Assembly (NCBI GenBank): GCA_026874595.1
Contig: CM049317.1
Location: forward strand, 49,750,401 to 49,814,400
Direction of reading: 5' to 3'
Source: Sipunculus nudus
Taxonomy: Eukaryota > Annelida > Sipuncula > Golfingiida > Sipunculidae
Length of the DNA: 64,000 bases
Below, one piece after another: positions 23,955-37,265 of this stretch. The translations under genes were made by a program, and so were the position numbers. Within the stretch, counting starts at the first letter, position 1, and each line of letters starts with the position of its first letter. The notes beneath the pieces were generated by a model. The model made no database searches. It was not told the DNA's origin and saw only the letters and a list, made by a program, of their open reading frames with translations.

Positions 23955-24036
23955 TCGGATTCGGGGATTCGAAATTACACGGTTTTCCGTCCCGCGTCAC
24001 TTAACCTACTACATAACCACTGAGCCATCTTTCCAC
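23955..24036 (-). repeat. tRNA-derived SINE head or tRNA pseudogene
   Basis: On the minus strand an A box, TGGCTCAGTGG (24,028-24,018), is followed 43 bp on by a B box-like ATTTCGAATCC (23,975-23,965). Both boxes are good, but the stems between them do not pair as a cloverleaf, so a functional tRNA is unlikely. Confidence 0.5.
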
Positions 24037-24288
24037 TTGTGCAAGCGTACTTGAAAGTTTATAGCAATTATAAACCAGAATAAGACGCAAACCCTCGCGA
24101 GTTCTACCACTGTACCAGATCGATGAAGTGACATTAGAACTTTGATGATCATACATGATGATAACTGTGACGTTTTATAAATCTTCATCCATTATTTCAA
24201 CTAATATATCGAAGGTCGATCCGAATGTGAGCTGCTATTGCGTGAACCGCTGGACTTTCCCGGTCCTGGTGTAAACATATGAATTCTT

Positions 24289-24359
<71 letters not shown>
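24289..24359 (+). repeat. (TC)n(TA)n microsatellite
   Basis: TC units to about 24,325, then TA units. Confidence 0.95.
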
Positions 24360-24363
<4 letters not shown>

Positions 24364-25237
24364 GCATGTGAGGGCGTATCTGTGTTTGTGTGCGCTTGTT
24401 TCATTTGAAGTCCTTTCTGGCTGTAGGCCTAATTAGCTAATTAGGCCGAACAGGGTTATGACATCCTTCTGTGCATAACACCTCAGGCAAGTTTTATGGC
24501 CCTTGCACCAGGTGGACTTCACACCCTTGTTATCAGCTTTTCACACCTAGAACTTACTCACCCGGATCTCCCCGGTACTGTTGCAGGCCCTGGCACTGGG
24601 GAAATATTTGGCTGGGCAGCGAATGTGTCAAATAATATGAGAGCTGTATCAATGCTGCTTTATATGATGTGCTTTACAAAACGTTGTTGATGATTTTACA
24701 TATCATTAAAATACCAGTTATGAACCTTGTTGTTCACACTCAAGGATTTATACACTGAATCCCACGTCACTATACAGGAATCACCCTTTCCGTTCATGAC
24801 CTGTTGCTGAAATAGTTGTAGGAATACTGCCCTACAAAATTCGAAACAAGCTTGTATTTTTATGACTGTACGTCCTCACTGTTTTCTAAAAAATCCGGCA
24901 GAAATTACCTTACCATTGACTGCAACCTGACCATAGACTGATGATTAGAACGCTCAGGCTCTTGTGACGCAAACTGTTATGTGAGACACAGGACAATTTG
25001 TGCGTGCTCTTCAAATATAAACCGCTTTATCTCTGAATATGACTCACAGTGTATCACTTTGGTAACATGAGTAGTATATATGGTTCTAATTTGGGAAGTA
25101 AATATTTCAAGATGACTATGAATCCTTTCAAGCAGCATCAGTATTCAGGAGGCTGGTTTATTTATTTATAGTTGTATTTTATGGTTTATCCCAACCCAAT
25201 AATCAGTTACCTGTTTGACAATATTGGATTTTGTTTT

Positions 25238-25292
<55 letters not shown>

Positions 25293-28200
25293 GAATTAGA
25301 TGATTTAAGTCAATGGATGTATAAACCTGAGGTGTTAATTGTACACAGCTCTTAAGAATTTTTATAACTCATTTTAAAATCAAATTTATGTAACCGAAAT
25401 ATTAACCTTTTTAAGGAAACGTAAAGTGTCCATGGTAATTGTTTTAGTGTTAATGTGATCAATAAATTTGAAATCATCTTCCTACAACAGTTTGACCCAC
25501 ACCGGTAACATCATAAGAATTTCCAGGGTAAACAACTGATGAGCTGAAGGAACTGTATGTTTCGTCCCATCCCCTGGGGTTCCCTTTGTTCTTTTCCTTC
25601 AAATTGATAGTACTCCATCAATGGTCCGGCGTCCATTTTACTCTGTCCAATTAGGTCCTTCATCACATCTTACAATGGTCTGGAATACCCTATCATTGCC
25701 CTTTGATGCAAACATCACTTAGTTATATTAGAATATGAGTACGTTTGTGACATAAATACAGACCCTACAACATGGTTAGTCCTATTGTTTAAGTTCTGCA
25801 TATTTGCATGTCTTGGTTACCTCTTCGATTATTTTACTATAATATAATTTGTCTTAACATGTATATCAGTTCTTTAAAATGATGTTTTGAAAATTTGTAA
25901 CATACTCAAGTGAATTCATAAAACATGTTTACATCCATTTCAGCATTTGAAAGATAACGTCATTGTGTAAGACAAGGCGGTATTTGAAAAAAAACCCTTT
26001 TCGCACTGAATGCGTAAACTTCTGAAAAGCAAAATTAATGGCCGGGGAAGATCAACTCAGCAAACCTGAAATAATCTCAAAGATAACCGTGTAAGTAAAT
26101 CATAGAGACAAAATGTGCTAAAATAATAGAGGGAAACTAAAATCAAAATAATAAAACGTAAAACTGAGATAAATAAAGTCTATTCTCAAGATCACGTATT
26201 TGTGTATAACTCTCTGATATCTATCAAACATCCCATATTTCCATAAAGGATGACCATGATAGGCCATAAAAATCAATCGACACATGTAATCCGGTTAGGT
26301 GGTAATATGCAAAATAAACTTAGTGGTCTATATTAAACTGGCACAGAGGTCGCGCAATTTCAGAAGACAAGCAGATTGCTTTATGGAACCAATACTGTAA
26401 CACTATTTTCAGAGAGTTGCTAAAGAAAGGCAAACGAAAATTGACTATGAGAAAGGTGTATGGCCAAACTGTCAATACAATTTACTCTGCCCACCTAATA
26501 ATACAATTTTCATTTTTTGTGATTAAAATCATTATTATTATTAAAATGATAATTATTAGTGTATTTGTATTAAAATCATATCCCAATTGATGGGAATGAA
26601 TCCAAATAGGAAGATATATTTATGATTTGGACTGTGATCACGCCCTGGTATTTTATACTGTGAAAACGCAGTGTTGATTCAAATATACCGAGAGCTATTA
26701 TTCCATGTCCTTGTCAACTTATAAAAAAGAAACATTCCTACAAGGCATCTGTGCTTTATACTGCAAAGCAGTTTTACCAACTCTGTTGCACAACTACACC
26801 TTTTTATTTTTGCTGAAAGAGTTTCTCCTACCTAACTAAAAGAGAAAAAGATTGATCTATAACATGGATATCTGATCTGTAGATTTTAAGGTTCATATTT
26901 TTTTAACATTTTTTTTTTCATTTTGGGTATTTAGAGAATTGCGATTAAGTGAACATTCAATATTTACATATACATGTTCAATATTTCCACTTAATCACTT
27001 CTGGAATACAACTATATTTTCACGCATCACTAGATTAAACAAACCTATTACTTAATAGCTGCTATGTAAAATAAAGTTCCGACCACTTCTGGTTGTAACG
27101 ATCCTTTTCTAGTGTCTCCACTGAACACTGACCACAACCATTTGTCAAGGATGATGCCTAAGGGGAGATTGGCAACTTCGTCTAGAGCAAGAAATCTGAG
27201 AATATTGATGTCCATAACTGCATACATACATCAGTAGATGGTATACCTACAATTGTTAGGTGTCTTGTTCTTAATTATTGTTGTGTCATTCCAAAGTCAT
27301 AGTTTGATTCCATAACCAATAATTTGCCTCTGAATAAATCAGAGTTTGAATTTAAATCACTATATTCTGCAATGTCAATTTGCAGAAATGATGGCCAGCC
27401 ATTCACTTAGGCTAGCTCAACGTAAATAAAGAAATTAAAGAAGCAGTAGTAGTGAACACTCAAAAAAGGCTGATTATCTTATTTCACATAGGTTCTTATT
27501 AGTATCAATAAGTTTTATACGAGATCATACTCAGTCATTTGATCGTCCCATGGCAGTCTGTCTCAGGCATCAGGCTGTGCATCTTCACAAAGAAATTCAT
27601 GCTGATCCTCGCACATAACGTAATCCCGGTAAAATAGGGAGTAGGTAAAAAATAGAATGGATATGAATATATCATGTTTACTGAAACCTCTGACGGATGG
27701 AAGAGAAATTTATATTAAAACAGGCGGATGGATAGATATTACATTTAATGTTTTATGTTGTTTGACGGTAAGGAGGCTAGTCATTTCTGTTAGTAGAACT
27801 ATGTTGCATAATACTTTAAACTTGGCAGTGTTAATCACCTCTTCTTGTTTTAAAGTCTATAAACTCATTTATTAAGTAAGAGAGGCTAGAATGCATTACA
27901 TATAACCAAATAATCCATTACAAAAAAAGCCAACGGAAGCATTGTAGTGTCATCTGGTGGGTTGACGTTTGTATTGATCTGTTATGAATTTTCCTCAACG
28001 AATGACTGATATTACTCAGAGAAATCGCGACAGAATGCAAAAGGTCTTTCCTGAATGTAAGACCGATACAGCAGAAAGTATGAGATATAAGCTAAAATCA
28101 TCCCCAGTTTTCATGCCTAAAGCTAACGAATAACACTGCATATCTCTGTCATCCAACTTCTCAAACACTGAATTCTCCCAAAAGTTTCGTGACATTGTAC

Positions 28201-29357
28201 CCAGGCCGACCGAGGAAAAAATGTCCTCAACCGACAGGAACATTTTTGTGGAGTTGTAACCCTGTTGATAATGTCTTGTTAACAAGGACTCTGCAGTGAC
28301 TTAATAAGGAAGACTGTTATACATTTAAGTATGATATTAAAAATACATGTTGACGCTGACGTTTGCCTACATTGATCGTGAACGGATAATGAGTTATAAA
28401 CAGACGATCCTATGCCGATCAAGGTTGGGAATGAGGAATATCGGTGCAAAATACATAAATGGTGGTCTGTGAATATTTATCATAGGAGAAAATAACGATT
28501 ATAAAATTAAGTGGGAAATAGCATGCTATAAATGATCCCGATTGTCATAATTATTATGAGCTGCAAAAGACATCGGAATAGTGCACATTTGTAAAGTATT
28601 GCCATGGTTATTATTTTATGAATACAAATATTAACACTAAAAATAAACATGCTGATATGATGAAATTGCTATAAAAGTCGATTAATTGGTATAAAATTGT
28701 ATTAAGAACAAACGAAAGGCAAATTTTCATAATTTAGGCGCTCGCGATAACTATAATGTCATCCTTTTCCCATTTAACCCACTAATATGCAATTCTTGAA
28801 CATATTAACAAATTCATGAACACATGTATATCGAAACAGCCACAGTTTTACCTATGTCGTGTATACAAATCTTATATTTCTGCGGGTTCGTTGCGTTTAC
28901 TTTGTTTGGTGAGACCATAAGGTTGTTGAGGCAAGTGCTTAGTTCAGTGGGGCCGCACGGATTTCATATCTTCAAGCTTCACTAGCTTCCGTTTCCTGTT
29001 CCGCATTTCCAGTCACCAGCACAGGCAACATAACTAATATAACGAACCAGTGGCCATGATCAGTCGATACATACAGTGCTTAAACTGCATCGCTTTTTAA
29101 AATTAAGATTAATAATTGGATAACAGTATTTTTATCCTGCCACGCCCATAAGTATAAGTGTATGATAACACATTATTGATGTATGAAGTACATGGCAAGT
29201 TTTTACCAAGTGCTCACCTTCCTATCAGACCGGGTCCAATTAACCAGTGTGCAATCGGATAATGGACTAGTTTTAACAAATTTGCAAATCATCTTTGCAG
29301 GCCGGATTTTATGTATAGCACTACTATTATACCCAAAGCATTATCATATTCTCAGAC

Positions 29358-29409
<52 letters not shown>

Positions 29410-30745
29410 CAACAAGCGCTCAAGTAATATTTAATTATTCTTTCTCTGGTAGTATCTTTTTATATCCTTCATGTTCTTAGTAATCCATCATATTTAAGCA
29501 ATGTTAACTGCAGAGTATTCCTAAGTATTGTATTGTGCTTCTTTCCTCTTCGGTGTATATTGCACACTCTTGAAGCCAATCTTTTGTAGTTATTATTTTA
29601 ACGTCACAGTAAACTAGCCCTTTAATTGGAAATATATTCATTTTTTAGTTCTAGATTTGATATTTATTAATTATTCTAATTTAAAAACAGAATCTATCAT
29701 TGAATAAAAAAACATCGTTTTTAGTTCATATTATGTGAAGGTATAATACTTTAAGGACTGAAGGTGGCGCGATCGAAAACATTCCTACTAAGTAAAACCT
29801 GATGATATTTTAACTAATGTAAACAAGTCATAACTACGCCCAAACCTCTTGAAAAATAACATACAACAATCTCATTGCGGTTCTGATGATCATCCAATGC
29901 ACACCATCTATCGACTAATTCTATTACTTTATTACAGGAACATTAACTGCTAATTGAAAGGGCACGTATGAAAGAATGTGTGTAGGTGGAAGACGGTCGC
30001 GTTGACGAAAGCGGTCGCACTCTGCAAGGTCCTCAGCTTCTTGGAACAGGTAAAACAAAATGACTGATGGGGAACAACGGCAAAATATCTAATCTTTAGT
30101 CATATTCAATAACAGACGAATTTCCGTGTTTTTTTTTATTTTGCAAGAAACATGGGCCAATTTAATAATTAAAAGTGTTCTAAGACACCTCGCTGTGAGC
30201 AATTCTAAGTCAGTTAAGTGTCACTGGTCGCCTTTGCAATACTTTGCTGCACATATTGGCGTTTCTCATTTGTAACAGCTTGAGGGCAGATATCCCCCCT
30301 CCCGTGCAGGAGCGGACATTTGCGCGATGGTCAATAAATCAAAAGGTCTATACTATGTTTTCATTGTTATACACCGTACGCAGTCAGTTGGTTTTTAACC
30401 GAACTTAAATTTACATGATAATTTTCGGCTGAAAAATTTCGGCCAGATTGCAATATGATTGTAATTTTGATGTTTTGCGAAGATCAGCAGAAAACTTTAC
30501 ACATTACAACTCATTAATGCCAGATATTGCCGTTGTAGATTCAACTGAAGTCTACCTGGTGGCGAAAACAGATGCCCCAGGCGAATGTTACTAACGTTAA
30601 CTCGGCCTTGACATGTGCTGGAAAGTCCTCAACTTATTGTAGGCGCCGATTTTGACTGCATGTGGTTCATAACACGCCTAGACGGTTCAAATGTGATAAA
30701 TTTGATCAAAATAATAAATATTTCCACTGTATCCTGATACACAGT

Positions 30746-30790
<45 letters not shown>

Positions 30791-30817
30791 CCTACATGCA
30801 TATGTGTGTAAATATAT
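24360..30817. other. 6.4-kb gene-free interval
   Basis: I see no supported exon. (TA)n tracts occur at about 25,237-25,290, 29,363-29,405 and 30,750-30,789. A minus-strand frame at 28,285-28,016 is open for about 89 codons and has scattered cysteines, but no CTLD pattern, splice pairing or partner exon supports it. Other frames are short. Confidence 0.35.
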
Positions 30818-31539
30818 ACTGTCAAACCTGTCTGAACGACTACCTATGAAATGCGGGCACCTGACTATTACGACCACAAGTTTTCAGTCCCAATTAAAAT
30901 TCCGTTATATTATATATAGGTAAAACCTGTAAAATACGACCACCTGGCGATTACGGATTACGGGCAGTTTTTCCTTACCTAAATGACATAATACTAATTA
31001 ATTGACCTGCCTAATGCGGGCACTCTTTGTGCTACTCACTGACCAGCGTTGACCGGTCGGTTGATTGACCATGCGTGAAGTTGCGGTCACTTGCACCGCT
31101 CCCTGTTTGTTTTACAGGTGTGCGTGTGTCAGGAGCACAGACTGGTGATCATTGGAATCCTTGGCCGACCCTTGACCTGGAGCCCAAGGCGGGCAACGTG
31201 ACTTGATCACACGACCTGTTAAGCCACATGAATGGAGGTACCCCGAAGTTAATCTTTGATGTGTGCCTCTTGATCTATTCAGTGCATTACATCAAATTAG
31301 ACTGATAAGTAAATGTACACTTGTGTGTAATTACAAAACACATGTAACACCGAGTTCGATCCCTTCTGCAAATACGTTTTTATCTGCAGTCATAAAGATG
31401 TTCTTATATACATATTTCCGTCATACATGTCAGCTAGATTTGTGCAGTTCCTAAATGTTCAGAACCTGTCAAATACGACCACCTGTCTATTACGACCACT
31501 TTGCTAAGTCCCTTGGGTGGTCGCATTAGACAGGTTCGA

Positions 31540-31542
<3 letters not shown>
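30818..31542. mobile_element. TIR element (MITE-like), possibly with an insert
   Basis: The left end reads CTGTCAAACCTGTCTGAACG. The reverse complement of the right end reads GTGTCGAACCTGTCTAATGCG, an imperfect terminal inverted repeat. 'aatacgaccacct' phrases occur subterminally at about 30,930 and 31,470. (TA)n flanks both sides (30,750-30,789 and 31,543-31,577). The last 80 bp (31,461-31,538) are themselves a foldback. The non-repetitive middle (about 31,040-31,460) may be a later insertion. Confidence 0.6.
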
Positions 31543-31580
<38 letters not shown>

Positions 31581-31740
31581 TTTAAATATAATAAAATAAA
31601 ACAACAAAAGTATGGCATTTTCAGTTAATTAACTGTAAGTCGGGAGTAGAAAGAAAACTTTCACATCGATAACAGAAAAGTTTCAGCTCGGGCATTCGAG
31701 GGGCCACAAACAATGTCAATGGCTTCATTTCTTTTGTGTT

Positions 31741-31815
31741 CATCGTCATATTTAGAGGGTACTGTGAAAATGCAGTGGATTCTGCCACATCCAATGCGTC
31801 ACGTCGGCCATATAT
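31741..31815 (-). pseudogene. Decayed CTLD C-half exon
   Basis: The minus-strand reading ..DALDVAES..AFSQYPLN matches NELDVDKTYCISTLPSK of gene B exon 3. The DNA is similar over roughly 75 bp ('tttagagggta', 'ccacatccaat' and 'gtcggcc' anchors). The cysteines at both matching positions are replaced and bases are missing upstream, so this exon is dead. No partner N-half exon was found nearby. Confidence 0.6.
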
Positions 31816-32129
31816 CATGAAGTCAGTTTAATCATTCTTAAACCATGTGACATCATCTGCTTAAAGAGCAATTTTGATTTGATTCAAACAGTAATTAGAG
31901 AAGTAGGGTGTAATAAAGCTCCTTAATAACAGATACAAAAACCAACGTTCGGTGCCTTAATTATTCAGTATGATAGTTTAACTTTTTTATTATATTTACC
32001 CCCTAATTATTGGACAATACAAGGGTATAATAAAGCGCCTTAGATACAGACACACAAAAGTCCTTTATTCTTAGACGCTTAGTATGTTGATTATTCAGTA
32101 TGATTGTTTTTCTTGTCAGTAAACCAATC
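31816..32129. other. No gene seen
   Basis: Two near-copies of a short phrase ('cttagacgcttagtatgttgattattcagtatgattgtt' type) occur near 31,955 and 32,075; nothing else is recognised. Confidence 0.35.
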
Positions 32130-33240
32130 AGCTTATGCGATGGAGCTGCGTCTGCTGCCTATCTTCACAAACTAAGTCTCATGTTCTTCTTCTTCATCAT
32201 TGCTCATTCATTAAACGGTTTCCACGTCATTTTCGGCAAGAACTGACCTCTGGTCGTCCAGTTTGTGTATTTGTTTGTGTGTTTGTAATGATTCTACAGG
32301 CCACAATTTTGCAACAGTCCCTTTGAAATTTACGGAGATAATGGAAAACAAATGTCCCGAGAATCTGTTGTGTTTGGTCAATACAGGTCAAAGGTCAAGG
32401 TCAAAGTAAAAAAAAAAACAAATTTTTTTTGTTCGTCATTACTTCGTCCATATTAGTTCTATCTTAACATTCTTATGCTCAATTTCTTCCTCTTGGTCTT
32501 CGTCATAACCTGGCCTAGGTGAATGGTCTCAGTCTTGTGCCACTTTGTGGGTATTTCTGTCTGTTTGTCAGTAATTATCAATATCAGCTGTTTGCTGGTT
32601 TTTGCTTCTTACAATTAGTATTCTACAGGCCATAGTTTTACAGGATTCATCTTGAATCTGGTACATCTTATATCTAATGTCGATATCTCAAAAGTTATTT
32701 TTCATTGTCGGAAATAGTTGTTAGTGGGCGCTACACTTGGAACCCTATAGCATATCATACTTTGGCAATATCGCCAAAACTATAAACTTTACCTATATCA
32801 AATATAGCCCAATTGTGTTTCTCTGTACCTTCTCCATCAGATTATCTTATTATCTTTTGCCTCAGATGTTACACGTTATCAGGATATCGGTCTGTTTGTA
32901 AGTTGTCTTCAATTCGGCGTGCTTGCAGTTTATTATGCTTGCTATACAGCATTCTACAGGCCATAAATTTGCAAGAATCACTTTGTAACTTACACATATT
33001 GTCTGTTGGAACCATTTCTTGAAGTGTGTATTTTTATAGAGGCTAAAGTTCAAGGACAAGGTCATCAACGCGTGTCAAAATCTTATTTCCCTCATAACTT
33101 TATAAATATTTGTCCTATCTTCACAGGCTATGGCTCATTTCTTTTCTCTTCTGATATGCTCATGCATTTGACGAATTCTGCGTACGTTATTTCAGGCAAA
33201 CGCTCACCCTCTGGTCGTCTAGTTTCTTCTTGATACTGTA
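32130..33240 (+). repeat. Tandem repeat, ~320-340 bp units
   Basis: The anchor 'attctacaggccacaattttgcaa' occurs in diverged form at about 32,292, 32,631 and 32,949. The closing phrase 'cctctggtcgtc' occurs at about 32,250 and 33,211. That gives three or more old units. The style (long units with GGTCA-rich stretches) resembles the blocks at 33.7 and 38.4 kb. Confidence 0.65.
32385..32403 (+). promoter_or_regulatory. Nuclear-receptor half-site cluster (DR1 + DR0)
   Basis: Three exact AGGTCA half-sites lie at 32,385-32,390, 32,392-32,397 and 32,398-32,403. The first pair is a perfect DR1 (one-base spacer), the arrangement bound by RXR-type dimers; the second pair is DR0. The match is exact in sequence; regulatory use is inference. 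Confidence 0.35.
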
Positions 33241-33689
33241 CCCTGGGTGATAAACAAAATATTTTAATAACTGTAACATTGTGTTTTTTTTCAAATTTGT
33301 TCTATTGACTTGAACAAGTTTTCAATGTTTAAAAACCGCTGAGGATTGAGAGCTGATGTGAGGGGTCATGTGATTCATTCTGACACTGGGCGTATCAAGC
33401 AGAAAGAGACGTAAATTCATCAGGCTTCTCAATGTTATATTTAAAACATCTCTGTAGGGTCGATATGTACTCTATAAACCAAGGGTTTTTCTTGATAAAA
33501 TTGATACTGTTTGAAAACTAGGTCGACATACAGCAGAAATGCCAGTTCCGCGTGTATAAAGGGCACGCTTCCTTGGTTTAATGTCCGTGCTAGCAACAGT
33601 ATCAAAGGTGTGCGGACCTAATTCGTCCATGCCGTTATGTTAAAACCGACAGCCTTAAAACCCTTTATAATTCATGATGTGTTAATGGT
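33241..33689. other. No gene seen
   Basis: AT-rich sequence between two repeat blocks. Confidence 0.35.
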
Positions 33690-34207
33690 ATATTAATCAT
33701 TTAATCATGGCCAGGGGAGTCATGGTGACCTATATTTTGCGAACTACTGGCATAAAACATGATTTTGAGTACCCATTCAGTATGACGGGGTACAAATTGT
33801 ATCCACTAGGTCTAGAATCTTCTAACATGACATTCAGGTAGGCCCCGGATAATATCTGCATAGAAACCTTAAATTAGGTCCTGGTGACCCATATTCTGTG
33901 AACTATGGGCCAAGAGCATGAATTTTTGCAACCAGAAAATCAGATAGCCGTTAATGTTCCAATGTAATATACAATGGAATCTTTGGAAATCTCAATGGAA
34001 ACCTGAAATTAGGTCACGTGACCTATATTTTACGTACAACCCACCAAAATATCTTGGGCAATCTCTATGAGAACCTCAAAATACGTCACGGTGACCTATA
34101 TTACAGGAAATCACATTTTAAGAACCAAGAAGGAAAGTGTATAAACATTACTGTTGGGCCTAGATTCTTCTATCTTGACATTCAAGGATGTCCTTCAAAA
34201 CTGTATA
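33690..34207 (+). repeat. Diverged ~130-160 bp repeat, relative of the 38.4-39.6 kb array
   Basis: The phrase 'gtcatggtgacctatatt' recurs at about 33,720, 33,878, 34,012 and 34,086, with 'gacattcagg' and 'cctagattcttct' phrases between. 34,011-34,024 is a perfect palindrome, AGGTCACGTGACCT, two AGGTCA half-sites in IR2. The order and wording match the larger array inside gene C. Confidence 0.7.
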
Positions 34208-34385
34208 TGGTCATAATAGCATAAACTGATAGGCAATATATAGGGTCCTGGAAGCAGTGAACATGTCAGTAGTATACATATGATATAAATGCACAATATA
34301 CTATGAAATTACACAATATACAAGGCAAACATACAATGTAAAAGGCAAATATACTATACTATACTTATACCAAGTGGACTCCTCT
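34208..34385 (-). mobile_element. Penelope-like element 3'-end fragment, second copy
   Basis: This segment is the reverse complement of the element end at about 63,835-64,000. Shared anchors are 'tagggtcctgg', 'cagtagtatac', 'catatgatataaat', 'aaaaggcaaatatac' and 'cttataccaagtgg', in the same order. Only the untranslated 3' end is present. This is what 5'-truncated retroelement copies look like. Confidence 0.75.
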
Positions 34386-34533
34386 CGATAAACTTACCAT
34401 GGGGTAGTGGTATCGCCATCTCCCTACTATGCTAATTGGGCATCCTGGTTATATATCTTTGTATTATTAAAAACATTGAAACATAAAAAAACTCTTTGCC
34501 CTGTTATGTTCCAGTATCGAACGTGTACCCCTA

Positions 34534-34590
<57 letters not shown>

Positions 34591-35786
34591 CACCCCCTAC
34601 TATAACCACACACACAAGAAACATTGCAATGGCTGTATGAAAATTTTTTTTTATCACAATAAAGTACATTGTTTCCTGACTGAATCTTGCAGAAATTGTT
34701 CCTCTCTCAATACCCTGATTGATAGCAAATCATTAAGTATCCGTGAGCCTACACAGTCTATGGATAAAACAGCCTAACTAAGTGTAGTTAGTCGTATTCT
34801 TAGTGGATATCAAAACACAAACATGCAGGTACTCATTTATAACCCCCCCTCATTTTATAAAAAAAGAACCACAAAACTTTTAGTTGCAACCTGCTCCAAC
34901 ACAGTTCTTGTCATTTAATCTTTAAATTGCAAGAGCTCGCGTTAAAAAAAATAACAAGGCAATACGTTCAATATCTTCCTTGTTATAGACACCTCGTTTT
35001 CTGTAGCTGAGCGGGGTAATTCAATTGAGGTTTCTCTTCTAGAGTTTTCCTTGGATATCTTTATTAAAAAAAAATCATTCAGCATGTTCGTTTATATTCC
35101 TTACAGTATTTTATAGGCGGCAGTTAATATATTGTACTGTGGATTAGCATGTCTTTTTGCTATGTAGCACTCGGGTCTCGACATGGTGAACTACGCCGAT
35201 TCCCGCGTTTCACTTCTACTTATATTATGTGACCTCTGACCTTTAAATAAAATAACAAGAACAAGGTACCCTATTCACTGCAAAAGTATCACCTTTCACA
35301 ACATTCGTGATACGGTCGGCTGCGCGCAAAGCCAACTTCAATAGTAAACATGAAACACAAAAATATAATTGTGGTAGGGCAATTTATCTGTATCTAGATC
35401 TACTCTGTGACATATATATATATATACACACACTCCCACATTGTATACGATTCTTACAGGGATTCTTACTGAGACTTGATCCCGAGCGTGAACATGCCCG
35501 TTAAGATGTCGTTGTGGCTGCTCTTATCCCAGAAAGGTAACGCAGCGGGCGTCGGACATGAATATTTGGGATGAATGTAAACTTCTTCTCGGCCAGTTCA
35601 CACTTTGATGACAGAGCTGGGGGGAGGGGGTCACAGGGTGACCTTAAAGGCTCAGAAGTGCTCCTTAGAGGCGCTCCTGCAGGGGGCAAAGCAGGGTAAA
35701 TTCACAGTGCAGTTGACCCTCATCTGTGAAGTTGTACATGGCCAATGTGTAGGTGTTAGCCTGGATGTGTGCAAGCCTAAAATTTA

Positions 35787-35836
<50 letters not shown>

Positions 35837-37265
35837 GAATCTTTGAATTCCCTCGATCACTAATATCAGGGTTATACACGGATTATTGCATCCGCTTTGA
35901 GTTTACAAACATTTTATATTTTCGTAATACATTCAGAATATGCAAATTTATCTAAATAAGCTATATGTAAACCGGTAGTGGTTCAGCCATAAAACAGAAA
36001 GACCTATTCATACACTTCAAGTTCGTAAGTTTGGTTATGTAGTCCTGTTATGGACACACGTGCATGTGTTTACTCACAAAACAAACCAAACCAACAATAT
36101 AATACAGAGGAGCTGAGATTGAAGGTCCGCGTGCCGGGATGGTGATGATTGGAATTGCTATGTATTTTTTTAAATGTCTTATTGTTTATTATCAAGCATT
36201 AAGGATATGGTTTTAGAAACACTTTATTTCTTTATTCGTGGAGCCTTTATTTACAAAATGAAACATACACACACAAAAATTAAGCAGATGTAAATACATA
36301 GTGTTGCTCTTTAAGTGTATTGCAATACGTTTTTTTTATTGTTCATGACTAGGCCTACCATTAACCAGTTCTGCTGACAGCAAGCATGTGAACAATGTAT
36401 CTCATTCTGTACACATCTAACGATATATTACTTAACAAAACCATGGTATATTTCCTTGTTTTTCACTTTTATTCTCATTTTGCTACTTTATTAATTCTGA
36501 GAAAACCACATGCATAATAATTAAATTAGAAGTCCTTAATGTTTTTGATTGTGATCACATGTATAACCACCGCTACCGCGATATTGCCGCATAGAACATA
36601 TCCGTTATCTCGAAGTTGTCGCAAGATCCTGTCTTACATTTGTACACCACTGTGTCCGCACGTTTATGTTCCTTTGCAGACTATAGGCTTAAATTCAGTC
36701 ATTATCTACATACACAGTTCATACTTTGTCTTAATATCCATTTATACCTGATGATAACACACTGTTTATTACACATCCTGTATAGCCAGTGGTTGTCGTA
36801 GACGAGAGTATTTCCACTTGTCACCTTCAGTCTTACTGATCAATAAACACTGCCTTGCGGTTACAAACGCCAGTAAAATACCATTGAACCCTGTTCCACC
36901 TCGCATTGTATCATATATATTCTGTATTATATAATATGAATATTTGCGTCATTGGTCACACTGCTAGTACATATTAGCTACATTGTTTTCCATTTGTATT
37001 ATAACTGATGGTGGTTACAACTCTGCATAAGTTACTTCTCGGAAATGTCCCTTCTTACAAGGTCTTTAACCGTCTGGTGCGCTGCCAAGAGTGCCCTAAG
37101 GGGGTCATTTTAAATGTGTAACGAGACGAATGAACATGTCCGAAGGTAAATCGTGTCTTGATAATTTAATTCACTCGCAGAAACATGGGGATGGTATTTA
37201 TACAAGTGACAATATTACAGATGTATATATTATATACATCATGCAGCAGAACCGATGAATGTAAG
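34386..37265. other. No supported gene; 3' flank of gene C
   Basis: (TA)n tracts lie at 34,536-34,590 and 35,790-35,833. A GC-richer patch at 35,480-35,780 has open frames on both strands without recognisable motifs. A minus-strand AATAAA at about 36,771-36,766 is a candidate polyadenylation signal for gene C, about 500 bp past its stop. Confidence 0.35.

Noticed and set aside
23955-24036. Functional tRNA gene
   Set aside because: A and B boxes are good but acceptor and anticodon stems do not pair; the same applies at 50,262-50,335 and 61,670-61,742.
28016-28285. 89-codon minus-strand frame with several cysteines, considered as a CTLD C-half
   Set aside because: Cysteine spacing does not fit, no Trp or FxC ending, and no N-half partner nearby.
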